From the NCBI GenBank assembly GCA_963703855.1, contig CAVPFW010000018.1:11534-75533 (forward strand): 64,000 bases of DNA, given 5' to 3'. Positions 46,220 through 54,476 of this stretch are shown here, one piece after another. Each line of letters begins with the position of its first letter. The first letter of the stretch is position 1. The DNA is from AP-15 sp963703855 (GTDB taxonomy: Bacteria > Pseudomonadota > Alphaproteobacteria > ATCC43930 > CGMCC-115725). Below the pieces are notes generated by a model that saw only the letters and a list, made by a program, of their open reading frames with translations, searched no databases and was not told where the DNA came from. A program made the position numbers and the translations under genes.

Positions 46220-47260
46220 TTACGCGGCCTTGCGCCGGCGGCGAAACGCACCGAGACCGAACAGCGCGGTGCCGAGCAGAGCCAACGAGGCCGGCTCGGG
46301 AACCGGCGGCGGGACCACGCCCGACAACGGAGCGATGTCGTCGAGACTGCCCGCCAGGAAGCTCTCGGCGCGGGTGCCCGTCCCGATCAGACCGGTGGCG
46401 TCATAGTCAACGCCGACCAGGTTGCCGTTGTTGGAGGCGACGAACAGGTGGCCCTTGCCATCGGCCGCCGACTGGTCGAACTCGTCGCCGCCGGTCGGGT
46501 CGGTGATCGACGAAACAATGCTGCCCGCACCGGGGTCGAACTGGTCGATCTGGTTGCCGCTGCTGAAGATCACGTCGTTGGTGAACGGATCGAAGGTCAC
46601 CCCGTGCGCCGCCACCCCGCTCAGCAAGGTGTGCAAGGTAGCGGTGGTGCCGCTGAAGGTGACCGTGCCAAAATCCCCCGACGTGCTGTCGTCGACGGTG
46701 GTCCCATAATACCAGGTGCTGTTATGGGTGTCGAAGACCAGGCCGGTTACCTGATTGCTGTTCCTGCCTCCGGTGACGGTGATGTCGGTGCCGGTGCTGG
46801 CGTTGACCAGGCCGCCGCCGGACAAGGTAAAGCTGGTAAAATTGGCCCCGCAATTGGTGTTGCACAAGGTGTACAGGGTGGCGCTCGGGCTGTTCGCCGA
46901 TAGCGCCAGATGATACGACCCGTTGCTGCTCGCCGTGGTGCTGGCGCTGGCAACGGCGGCGCCGCCGACCGTGATCTCGTGAACCTGGGCTGGATTGTTG
47001 GCGTTCTGCCCGCCGATCAGCAGGTTGCCGTCCGGGGCGAACGCGATGCCGTCGGCCCCGGTGGTGGTCGCGACGTTGCTGGTCCCGCTGAAGGTGAGGC
47101 TGGTTCCGTTGAGCAGCGCCGTCGTGGTGTGGACGTTGGGTGTCCCGCTGAACGTCGTGTAAAAGAGTTTTGCGGTTACCGGGTCCGCCTGGGCCTGTGC
47201 CGCGTATAGGCCGCAAGCAAGAAGCGCCGCGCCGTAGAGTAGAGCCTTGTCGAGCTGCAT
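46220..47260 (-). CDS. PEP-CTERM protein with NHL/propeller-like repeats
   Basis: A 346-residue exported protein. Signal peptide LLYGAALLACGLYAAQAQA; Ser/Thr/Gly-rich body with propeller-like strands (DGIAFAPDGNLLIGGQ, GLVFDTHNSTWYYGT, GHLFVASNNGNLVGVDYD); C-terminal sorting signal VPEPASLALLGTALFGLGAF plus RRRRKAA. It should be processed by an exosortase, which is not in this window. Start ATG 47260 (MQLDKALL) gives the normal signal peptide. Function unknown. Confidence 0.88.
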   Translation of the reverse strand: MQLDKALLYGAALLACGLYAAQAQADPVTAKLFYTTFSGTPNVHTTTALLNGTSLTFSGTSNVATTTGADGIAFAPDGNLLIGGQNANNPAQVHEITVGGAAVASASTTASSNGSYHLALSANSPSATLYTLCNTNCGANFTSFTLSGGGLVNASTGTDITVTGGRNSNQVTGLVFDTHNSTWYYGTTVDDSTSGDFGTVTFSGTTATLHTLLSGVAAHGVTFDPFTNDVIFSSGNQIDQFDPGAGSIVSSITDPTGGDEFDQSAADGKGHLFVASNNGNLVGVDYDATGLIGTGTRAESFLAGSLDDIAPLSGVVPPPVPEPASLALLGTALFGLGAFRRRRKAA

Positions 47261-47501
47261 GATACTCGCCTGTCTATCTGGAGAACTTGACAGGTAAAGG
47301 GGCAATTCCCGTGCCATCCCAGTGTAATCAGATGGTTAGGCGACAATAATGGTTAATTAAATGCGCAATTGTAAAGCTCCCCGACAGGTGCCGCGAAGCC
47401 GGGGCCGTCGCGTCGGCAATCCGGCCGCGATGGCGCCGATCCATGGCCCGACGACGGGGAGGGCGCCTGCTGAAGGATTGTCGAAGAGGTCAGGGCGGCC
47501 G

Positions 47502-48263
47502 TTATTTCCCGAAGAACAGCCCGCCGTTGACGTGGATCGTCTGGCCGGTGATGTAGCGGCCTTCGGGGCCGACCAGAAAACGCACCATCGCTGCGATTTC
47601 CTCGGGTTTGCCCTGGCGGCCCAGCGGGATCTCCCGCGCGAGCCCGCGGCCGTGCGGGCCGCCGGCCGAGGGGCCGCGCACGGTGTCGATCGAGCCCGGG
47701 GCGACGGCGTTGGCGGTGATGTTGTGCGGCGCCAATTCCATCGCCAGCCCGCGCAGAAAGCCTTCGAGCCCGGCCTTCGAGGCGTTGACATGGACCCGGC
47801 CGGTGGAGCCGGCGTGATGCGATATGCCGGACAGCCCGACAAACGACCCGCCGCCGCGCTTGATCATCTCCGGCACGACCGCTTTCGCCAGCACGAAGGC
47901 GCCGTCGAGCGCCACCGCCAGGATCTCGTGCCATTCCTCGAGGCTCATCTGCAGGAACGAGGTCTGCCGCCTGAGGCCGGCGTTGCCGATGGCGATGTCG
48001 ACCCCGCCGAACTCCTTGACCGCGGCCTCGACCATCGCCGCCACCGCGTCGGGCTTCGACACGTCGGCGAGGCAGGGCATCGCCCGGCCGCCGGCCGCGC
48101 GGATCTCCTTGGCGGTCTCCTCGATGATGGCGCGGTCGCCGCGGCCGTTGACGACCACGGCGGCGCCGTCGGCGGCAAGCATCTCGGCGATCGCCTTGCC
48201 GATGTTCTTGCCCGAGCCGGTAATGATCGCGACCTTGCCCGCCAGCGCCTTGTCTTCAGCCAT
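47502..48263 (-). CDS. SDR family protein lacking the catalytic tyrosine
   Basis: A 253-residue short-chain dehydrogenase fold. The cofactor motif is IITGSGKNIGKAIAEML, with IAIGNAGLRRQ (NAG) and the C-terminal ITGQTIHVNGGLFFGK. The Ser of the active site is in VGLSGISHHAG. The normal YxxxK reads VHVNASKAG, with Val four residues before the Lys, so the catalytic Tyr is missing. The ATG at 48263 has GGAGGG upstream. It may have lost reductase activity or use another residue. It is otherwise close to 3-oxoacyl-ACP reductase-type SDRs. Confidence 0.88.
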   Translation of the reverse strand: MAEDKALAGKVAIITGSGKNIGKAIAEMLAADGAAVVVNGRGDRAIIEETAKEIRAAGGRAMPCLADVSKPDAVAAMVEAAVKEFGGVDIAIGNAGLRRQTSFLQMSLEEWHEILAVALDGAFVLAKAVVPEMIKRGGGSFVGLSGISHHAGSTGRVHVNASKAGLEGFLRGLAMELAPHNITANAVAPGSIDTVRGPSAGGPHGRGLAREIPLGRQGKPEEIAAMVRFLVGPEGRYITGQTIHVNGGLFFGK

Positions 48264-48475
48264 GCGTCCCTCCAGTTTGCCGCCGCGGCTCGGCGGACGT
48301 GGCGCCGGGCAATGTTCCGGCGGCCTCACTCGCCTGATACGAGAGGTCAGGTAAGCACCGCGACCGACGCGGCGTCAACTCGGCCTGCCTTTGAAAAGCG
48401 CAAGCCCGAAATGGGACGGGCGCCGCGGAGACCGCGACGCCCGCTGCCCTGTACGCTCTGCGGCCGAGCTAGTCA

Positions 48476-48507
48476 GGCAGGATTCGTCGAGTTGATCCAC
48501 ATTTCCG
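48476..48507. repeat. 32-base dispersed repeat, copy 2
   Basis: Same stretch as 18746-18777 (starts ggcaggattcgtcgagttga, ends tccacatttccg) with one mismatch. Here it is intergenic, just beside the double palindrome at 48528-48690. Confidence 0.75.
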
Positions 48508-48527
48508 AAGGGGCCGCCACTCTTCCC

Positions 48528-48690
48528 GCTCTCCCCCGCCGGCCGGGGGAGAGTGAGGGGTGAGGGGGCCATGCAGCATGGAACGCGCCGCCGAAATCGT
48601 TACGCCCCGGGCGAGGCGGAGTCCGCGGCGGGTACCCCCTCACCCTCCTCTCTCCCCCCGCGCGCGGGGGGAGAGAGGAGAAGATAGGGG
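48528..48690. repeat. Paired CTCTCCCC-type palindromes (copies 2 and 3) in inverted orientation
   Basis: The first palindrome is gctctcccccgccggccggg followed by ggagagtgaggggtgaggg (48529-48567). The second is taccccctcaccctcctctc followed by tccccccgcgcgcggggggagagagg (48633-48679). Their gtgaggg/ccctcac tails face each other, forming one larger inverted unit of about 160 bases. The 451-base gap from 48264 to 48714 holds only this and the 32-base repeat. Confidence 0.6.
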
Positions 48691-48714
48691 GATCAACTTG
48701 GTGTAATTTCTGCT

Positions 48715-49713
48715 TTAGGCAGGATTTCCGCCGTGCGAGCGCTGCCGCCAGGCGCCGAAGCCGAACAGGCCGACCAGGGCAGAGCCGAGAAGAACCAGCG
48801 CCGACGGCTCGGGAGCGCTCGGTCCGCAGGTCGCGCAGATTTCGCCGAAGACGGCCAATCCGCCCAATGGACCGCCCCCGACCAGGCCGGCGTTCCACGA
48901 TTCGTCGATCGCGCCGGTGGCAATGTTCACCTCGAACACATCCCCATTAAAGTAGTCCGCCGTCCAGAAATCCGTCCCGTTGGGATCGAGATTGAGCGCG
49001 AACAGCAGGCTGGTGCCGGGGATCGTGTAGGTCTTGACGATGTTGCCGCTCGCGTCGAGCTGGACCACCTCGCTGGTATCCGCGACGAGTTCCCCTCCAT
49101 TGGAGAGGATCCGGTGCGCATAGGCGTTGCTGCCGGGCAGACCGTTGGCGAAATTCGGGTTCTGGGTACTCGTGGCGAGGTTGAACGACAGAACCGAACT
49201 GCCCTCCGAGGTATAATGGAGCGTATGCAGGTCGGACGCCAGATCGAGCCAATCGGTGCCGCGATCCTGAATCGCTGGCGCGAAACTGGCCACGGGCACG
49301 CCGGCCAGGGTGAACTCCAGCACGTTGTGGTTCCCGTCCGGCTGACCGACGTAGAGAACCTTATTGGTGTTGTCGATGGCGATCAATTCGGGATGGCCGG
49401 TGTAGCCGCTGCCGAAGTTCGCGGTGATCAGGTTCCCGGAATTGTCGAACTTGACGACGGTGTTCGCGGCAAAGCCGGCGGTGGCGTAGAGGTTGCCCGA
49501 GGCGTCGAAGGCCATGCCGTCGCCTTCGCCCGGATGCGTGTCGTTGAGCGTCTGAACCAGGACGCCCGCCGGAGTGAACTCCTTGATGATGCCGCCGCCG
49601 ACATCGGCAAAGACATCGCCTGTCGTGTACGGGGCGGCCCACGCCGCCGATGTGATCAACGTGCCGGCGCACAACGCGACCAGCGGCGTTGCCGCTCCCC
49701 AAAATCTATTCAT
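48715..49713 (-). CDS. PEP-CTERM protein with NHL-like propeller
   Basis: A 332-residue exported protein. The ATG at 49713 has GGGAGGA upstream. Signal peptide ATPLVALCAGTLITSAAWA; blades such as GDGMAFDASGNLYATAGF and PELIAIDNTNKVLYVGQPDG; C-terminal sorting signal APEPSALVLLGSALVGLFGF plus GAWRQRSHGG. It is organised like the product of 46220-47260, with which it may share origin. The role is unknown; exosortase-dependent surface or matrix attachment is inferred from the family. Confidence 0.85.
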   Translation of the reverse strand: MNRFWGAATPLVALCAGTLITSAAWAAPYTTGDVFADVGGGIIKEFTPAGVLVQTLNDTHPGEGDGMAFDASGNLYATAGFAANTVVKFDNSGNLITANFGSGYTGHPELIAIDNTNKVLYVGQPDGNHNVLEFTLAGVPVASFAPAIQDRGTDWLDLASDLHTLHYTSEGSSVLSFNLATSTQNPNFANGLPGSNAYAHRILSNGGELVADTSEVVQLDASGNIVKTYTIPGTSLLFALNLDPNGTDFWTADYFNGDVFEVNIATGAIDESWNAGLVGGGPLGGLAVFGEICATCGPSAPEPSALVLLGSALVGLFGFGAWRQRSHGGNPA

Positions 49714-50082
49714 CGCATTCCTCCCGATCCAAAGTCGCACACCATTTTGTACGGCAAGTTTCGTGCCAAAGAAGTTAGTCCCATAGTATCAGTGGCTTGC
49801 TCTTAGCGTGCGGGGTTGCGGGGCGCAGCGTTGTAAAAAAAGCCGACGGTCGACGCAAAATCGGTCGGCCAACCTGCTAAATTCCTTGTCGTCCGCTCCT
49901 TGAGAGAGAGGGCGGTTCAGCAGGTTCTAGGAATCAGCGCCTAATTATCGTTAACGTAGTATGACATATTGTGCTCTCGCGAATTGTTCCTCCGCCCTGG
50001 CGCAGAAGCGTAAAGAAGACCGACACCGTCAGTTCGAAGGCAATATCGCCGCAGCCGGAAGCCAGCTTTGGAATTGCGCGGC
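49714..50082. other. Non-coding stretch with a candidate minus-strand terminator
   Basis: No gene is seen. At 49835-49869 the minus strand has GCCGAC...GTCGGC followed by TTTTTTT, a weak candidate terminator for transcripts from the hydrolase at 50083, although more than 200 bases past its stop. The DNA near 49720-49800 probably holds the PEP-CTERM gene promoter. Confidence 0.35.
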
Positions 50083-50865
50083 TCAACCCGTCCAGCGCAG
50101 GATCGCGGCGGCGACTTCGGCGGGCTTGTCGAGCTCGGCGAGGTGGCCGGCGCCGGGGATGACGGCGATCTCGGTGCGGCCGGCGATGCCCGCGGCAAAG
50201 CGGTCGGCGTAGCTGCGCGGCACGATGCGGTCCTCGGCGCCCCAGATCAGGAGGGTCGGCGCCGCGATCAATGGCAGCCGTTTTTCGAGCCGAGTGTTGC
50301 CGAGCGGCCAGAAGGCGCGCGCCGCCGCCTCGCTGGCGCGGGTCTGCTCGATCGGCCATTCCGGCGAGTTGGCGCCTTCGGGCTCGGTTTTGAGCTCGTT
50401 CCAGCGCTCGGGGTCGGCGCACAGGAGGGCCGGCACCTCGGGCGGCCGCTGCGCCCAAGGGTCGGTCGCCGGCTCCTTGTCGTCGAACAGGCCCCAGGGC
50501 GCGATCAACGCCAGGCGGCGCACCGATTGCGGCCAGATCGCCGCGATCTCGGCGGCAAACGAGCCGCCGACCGAGCCGCCGGCGAGATCGGCGCCGTCGA
50601 GCCCGGACTTTTGCACTAGCTGGCGCACCGCCACCACCCAGTCGAGATGGCTGTCGAGCACGCTATGCCCGCGGTCCCCGCCCGGAAAGCCCGGCAAGGA
50701 CGGCACGATCACGGTGCGCTCGCGCGCCAATGCGTCGAGAAACGGGACCCAACGCGGCAGCCCGCCAAAGCCCGCTAAAAAACCGAGCTTCGGGCCTTCG
50801 CCCCGCTGCCACACCCGGGCCGGAAAGCCGTTGATGTCGACCGAAAATGTCCGCGGCTCGCTCAT
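50083..50865 (-). CDS. Alpha/beta-fold hydrolase
   Basis: A 260-residue alpha/beta hydrolase. The nucleophile elbow is GGSVGGS (Ser in G-x-S-x-G) within LAGGSVGGSFAAE, the acid is likely the Asp in LLIWGAEDRIVP and the His is in PGAGHLAELDKP. The oxyanion region is GFGGLPRWVPFLDAL. It is a cytoplasmic hydrolase or C-C bond hydrolase of unknown substrate. Confidence 0.9.
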   Translation of the reverse strand: MSEPRTFSVDINGFPARVWQRGEGPKLGFLAGFGGLPRWVPFLDALARERTVIVPSLPGFPGGDRGHSVLDSHLDWVVAVRQLVQKSGLDGADLAGGSVGGSFAAEIAAIWPQSVRRLALIAPWGLFDDKEPATDPWAQRPPEVPALLCADPERWNELKTEPEGANSPEWPIEQTRASEAAARAFWPLGNTRLEKRLPLIAAPTLLIWGAEDRIVPRSYADRFAAGIAGRTEIAVIPGAGHLAELDKPAEVAAAILRWTG

Positions 50866-51067
50866 GCCCCGCTCCCGCCACCCGCTGCGCTCCAGCCTGA
50901 CCCGAGGCCACCCCCGAGGTCAAGCCGCGAGGCGGCTCTCATACCGGCGCCGTAGCTGCGCAGGCGGCCGATCGCTCGATGCCATCTCTGTCACAAATCG
51001 GCAACAATTGTGTTCGCCGGGCTGGCGGGTCACGATCGCGGGCGAGCGGATCGGCGGGCGGAAGGGA

Positions 51068-52330
51068 ATGGCGGTGTCTCTGGCTACGACGATCGCCCGC
51101 GGCATTTCCGGCCGCGGCTTTTCCGCCCGCGGCATGTTCGGCAGCGCGGAGCGGCGCACGATGGCGGTGGCCTGCGGCGCGCATGCGCTGCATGACGGCT
51201 TCACCGACCTGCTCTATGTGCTGCTGCCGCTGTGGCAGGCCGATTTTGGCCTCGGCTACGCCGAAATCGGCGTCCTGCGCGCGCTCTACGCCGGATCGAT
51301 GGCCGGGTTTCAGCTCCCGGCCGGCGTTCTTGCCGAGCGGTTCGGCGGCCCGCTGCTGCTGGCGCTCGGCACCGCGCTCGCCGGCATCGGCTATCTGGCC
51401 GCGGGCGCCGGCGCCGGTTTCACGATGCTGACCGTGGCCCTCGTCATCGGCGGCCTCGGGTCGAGCGTGCAGCATCCGGTGGCGGCCGATCTGGTCGCCC
51501 GCGCCTTTACCGGGCCGCGCTCGCGCACCGCCCTCGCCACCTACAATTTTTCGGGCGATATCGGCAAGATGGCGGTGCCGGCGGCGACCGCCTGGCTGGT
51601 CGTCCTGATGCCATGGCGGTCGGCGACGTCGCTGTTGGGGGTGGCGGGGCTGGCGGCGGCGACGGTAATTTTCCTGTCGCGGCGCGGCCTGCCGGGCGCG
51701 ACCCGGCCCGCTGCCGGCCATGCCGGGACGATCGCGCCGGCACCTTCATCGGCGGCGGGGAGCGGCTTTCCGCTGCTGTTGTCGATCGGCGTCATCGACA
51801 GCGCGACGCGGATGGGTTTTTTGACCTTTCTGCCGTTTCTGCTGCGCATGAAGGGCGCCGATCTTCCGGAGATCGGGGCGGCGCTGACCTTGATCTTCGC
51901 CGGCGGTGCCGCGGGCAAGCTCGCCTGCGGCTTTCTCGGGGCTCGGCTCGGGGTGGTTCCGACCGTATTCCTGACCGAGGGCCTGACCGCGGCCGGCATC
52001 CTGATATTGCTGCCGTTGCCGCTGATCGCCGGGCTGGCCGTCCTGCCGCTGATCGGCGTCGCCCTCAACGGCACCTCGTCGGTGCTGTACGGCACCGTGC
52101 CCGAGCTCGTGCCGCCCGCGCGCCGCGGCCGCGCCTTCAGCGTCTTCTATACCGGCACGATCGGTGCTGGGGCCTTGGCTCCGGCGCTGTACGGGCTGGC
52201 GAGCGACGCGGTCGGCGTGCCGAAGATGATGGGGCTGATTGCCGCCTTCGTGCTGCTGACCTTGCCGCTCGCCTGGGCCTTGCGCCCGGCGTTGCGTCGC
52301 CTCTCGACAACGCTCGCGCCGGCACCGTAG
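51068..52330 (+). CDS. MFS transporter
   Basis: A 420-residue major facilitator with 12 predicted helices. It begins AHALHDGFTDLLYVLLPLWQ, has the loop GVLAERFGGPLLLALGT, and a second half starting FPLLLSIGVIDSATRMGFLTF. The pattern resembles the fosmidomycin-resistance/FsrB-like MFS group. The ATG at 51068 is close to GGAAGGGA; a downstream ATG before AVACGAHAL is possible. The substrate is unknown. Divergent from the hydrolase gene. Confidence 0.85.
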   Translation: MAVSLATTIARGISGRGFSARGMFGSAERRTMAVACGAHALHDGFTDLLYVLLPLWQADFGLGYAEIGVLRALYAGSMAGFQLPAGVLAERFGGPLLLALGTALAGIGYLAAGAGAGFTMLTVALVIGGLGSSVQHPVAADLVARAFTGPRSRTALATYNFSGDIGKMAVPAATAWLVVLMPWRSATSLLGVAGLAAATVIFLSRRGLPGATRPAAGHAGTIAPAPSSAAGSGFPLLLSIGVIDSATRMGFLTFLPFLLRMKGADLPEIGAALTLIFAGGAAGKLACGFLGARLGVVPTVFLTEGLTAAGILILLPLPLIAGLAVLPLIGVALNGTSSVLYGTVPELVPPARRGRAFSVFYTGTIGAGALAPALYGLASDAVGVPKMMGLIAAFVLLTLPLAWALRPALRRLSTTLAPAP

Positions 52331-52362
52331 TATTCCCGAACGAATCAGGAACGGAGAGGCGC

Positions 52363-52704
52363 GTGACCCGAGCATCCCGACAGGCGCAGCGCGCGGCGGA
52401 GCGGCGGTATCCGGTGCGGATCAGGATCGCGGTGCCGCCCGAGGGCCTCGGCCGCCAGCTGGCGGTCATGCTGGGCTGGCTCGACGAAACCTGCGGCGCC
52501 GAAGGCTGGGCGACAGCGCCGGCGGGCACCGCCGGCATCGTCAACGACGCGGTCGCGTTTTATTTTGCGGACGCGGCTTTCGCCCAGGCGTTTGTCGCCC
52601 GGTTCTGCTGCGGCTATCGGGTCGAGACGATCGCCGGCGCCTTTGCGGTTCGCGACGATATGCCGCCGGCCCGGCGCCGGGCGGCGGTTCACAAGACCCC
52701 CTGA
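52363..52704 (+). CDS. Hypothetical protein
   Basis: A 113-residue protein. The GTG start at 52363 follows GGAGAGG and lies 33 bases after the MFS stop. It contains PVRIRIAVPPEGLGRQLAVML, GWLDETCGAEGWATAPAG and VNDAVAFYFADAAFAQAFVARF. The latter pattern (a computed-position protein with an aromatic-rich helix) is seen in uncharacterised alphaproteobacterial small proteins. No function is assigned. Probably co-transcribed with its neighbours. Confidence 0.7.
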   Translation: MTRASRQAQRAAERRYPVRIRIAVPPEGLGRQLAVMLGWLDETCGAEGWATAPAGTAGIVNDAVAFYFADAAFAQAFVARFCCGYRVETIAGAFAVRDDMPPARRRAAVHKTP

Positions 52705-52726
52705 CGAGAAACCGCGGGTCGGCGAG

Positions 52727-53497
52727 GTGAGCCTGCTCGGCTGGGCCGGGCTCGCGGCGACCGCCTTCGGCGCGGCCTTGCTGCAGGCCGCCAGCGGTTT
52801 CGGCTTTGCCGTGCTGGCGACGCCGCTGTTTCTGCTGTTCGTCGCTTCGGAACGCGCGATCCAGCTGGTGATCATCGTGACCGCGGCATTGTCGGTGGTG
52901 GTATTGCCGGGGCTGTGGCGGGCGACCGCGCCCGGGCTGTTCGCGCGACTCGCCGCCGGCAGCCTCCTCGGGCTGCCGATCGGCCTCGCCGCCTTTCGCC
53001 ATGCCGATCCGGTGGTGGTGCGAGCGACGGTCGGGGCGGCGATCCTCGGCTTCGCGGTGTTTCTCGGATGGTCGCGGCGCCGCCGGCGCGGCGAGGGTCC
53101 GGGGCCGCTCGGCATGAGCCCCGGCCGCGATCTGGCGGCCGGGATGGTTTCGGGCGTCGCCACCGCGCTGGTCGGCATGTCCGGGCCGCCGGTGCTGATC
53201 TACCTGCTGCTCGCCGGCGCCCCGCCGCGCACCGTGCGGGCCACTCTGCTGTCGTTTTTCGCGCTCTGCTACGCGGCGACTCTGGCCGCGCACGTCGCCG
53301 TCATCGGGGTTGCGGCGCAAACCTGGCTCGCCGCCGGGATCCTGATCCCGTTCGCGTTCCTCGGCGGGCTCGTCGGCCGGCCGCTGGGCGATCGCCTGGG
53401 CGCCGAGGCTTTTGCCGTGCTCGCCATCGGCCTGCTCGCGGCCACCGGGCTCTACACCCTGGCGGCGGCCGCCGGCCTCGCCGGCGCTCGGCCGTAA
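52727..53497 (+). CDS. TauE/SafE family sulfite/sulfonate exporter-like membrane protein
   Basis: A 256-residue polytopic protein with the paired TauE/SafE repeats, GFGFAVLATPLFLLFV and ALVGMSGPPVLIYLLLAGAP, each opening one half. About eight helices are seen. The start is a GTG at 52727, 22 bases after the preceding stop. The family moves sulfite, sulfonates or related anions, but most members are uncharacterised. Confidence 0.87.
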   Translation: MSLLGWAGLAATAFGAALLQAASGFGFAVLATPLFLLFVASERAIQLVIIVTAALSVVVLPGLWRATAPGLFARLAAGSLLGLPIGLAAFRHADPVVVRATVGAAILGFAVFLGWSRRRRRGEGPGPLGMSPGRDLAAGMVSGVATALVGMSGPPVLIYLLLAGAPPRTVRATLLSFFALCYAATLAAHVAVIGVAAQTWLAAGILIPFAFLGGLVGRPLGDRLGAEAFAVLAIGLLAATGLYTLAAAAGLAGARP

Positions 53498-53682
53498 TCC
53501 GGCGCTGCGATCGGATGCCGCTCGCGGGTCGGCGACACAGACTGGTGACGGCGGCGGCCATGCCGAGTATCATGATCCTGCCGTCGTCGCCTTGCAGCGG
53601 AATGCCCGGCCGATCAGCAAGGATGAGGCGGCTTGGCTGCGTGCATCCTTGTCGGAAACATTGTAAACGCTCAGGTGAGATC

Positions 53683-53946
53683 ATGATCGGCCCGCCCGGA
53701 TTGCCAAAGTACGGACGCCGAGTCTTTTCCTTTGCCGCCGCGAAGCCCGCTCGCTCGCGGCAGCGGCAGAATGCGTGGAAATGGGCGACCGGGCTTTATC
53801 TTGCGGGTGTGCTCGCGCATTTCAGCCATCACATGGCCTTTGATTTCGCCCAGGGCGACCCGTCGTTCGGCGCGGCGCTGGTGAGCGCACCGGTCAGCCT
53901 GGTTTGGCCGGCCGACCTGATCGGGACCTTGATCTCGTTGAGCTGA
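53683..53946 (+). CDS. Small hypothetical membrane protein
   Basis: An 87-residue frame with CAGGTGAG before its ATG. It has a basic N-terminus (PKYGRRVFSFAAAKPARSRQ) and two hydrophobic stretches (WATGLYLAGVLAHFS, LVSAPVSLVWPADLIGTLISL). No homologue is recognised; the composition and ribosome site make it a plausible gene. Confidence 0.5.
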   Translation: MIGPPGLPKYGRRVFSFAAAKPARSRQRQNAWKWATGLYLAGVLAHFSHHMAFDFAQGDPSFGAALVSAPVSLVWPADLIGTLISLS

Positions 53947-54062
53947 GCCGCCGCCCCCGACGTGCCGGCGGCCGCGTGTTGGCCGATCCGATCTCGCCGG
54001 CGCCAATTCCTGCGCCGCTCCGGGCGAGCCGACAGGACAGCCGGGTCCGAGGGAGCTGAACG

Positions 54063-54476
54063 ATGGAGCGGATGCCGCAATCGCCCTTATCGGTCTATCA
54101 GGCCTGTCTCGATCGAGGCGAGCTCGGCTATCAGTGGAGCCCCGAGGCGAACCGGGCGGTGTTCTACCCGCGCGTGATCTGCCCGTTCACCGGCAGCGAC
54201 GGTCTCGAATGGCGGGTCAGCGCCGGGCTCGGGACGGTCTATGCGACGACGGTCACCCATCCGCGCGAGGGCGCCCCCTACAACGTCGCCCTGATCGATT
54301 TGGACGAGGGCTTCCGGCTGATGAGCCGGGTCGAGGACATCGCCCCCGAGGCGGTCGAGATCGGCATGCGCGTCAAGTTTCGCGTCCATCGGCCGGGCGG
54401 GGACGAGCCGGCCTATCCGGTCTTCGTGCCCTGCGCCGACGGCCCGCGGACCGGTTCCGTGGGGGAGGCGGCGTGA
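54063..54476 (+). CDS. OB-fold domain (DUF35-type) thiolase partner protein
   Basis: A 137-residue DUF35 OB-fold protein: GELGYQWSPEANRAVFYPR, VSAGLGTVYATTVTHP and YNVALIDLDEGFRLMSRV. Family members normally add a zinc ribbon of four Cys; here only one Cys (VICPF) is visible, so the zinc site is lost. It forms a stop/start-coupled pair (TGATG) with the thiolase-like gene and should form a complex that shuttles acyl-CoA. Confidence 0.87.
   Translation: MERMPQSPLSVYQACLDRGELGYQWSPEANRAVFYPRVICPFTGSDGLEWRVSAGLGTVYATTVTHPREGAPYNVALIDLDEGFRLMSRVEDIAPEAVEIGMRVKFRVHRPGGDEPAYPVFVPCADGPRTGSVGEAA

Noticed and set aside
49934..50458. A 174-residue minus-strand frame overlapping the hydrolase
   Set aside because: Arg/Ala-rich shadow of the real alpha/beta hydrolase.
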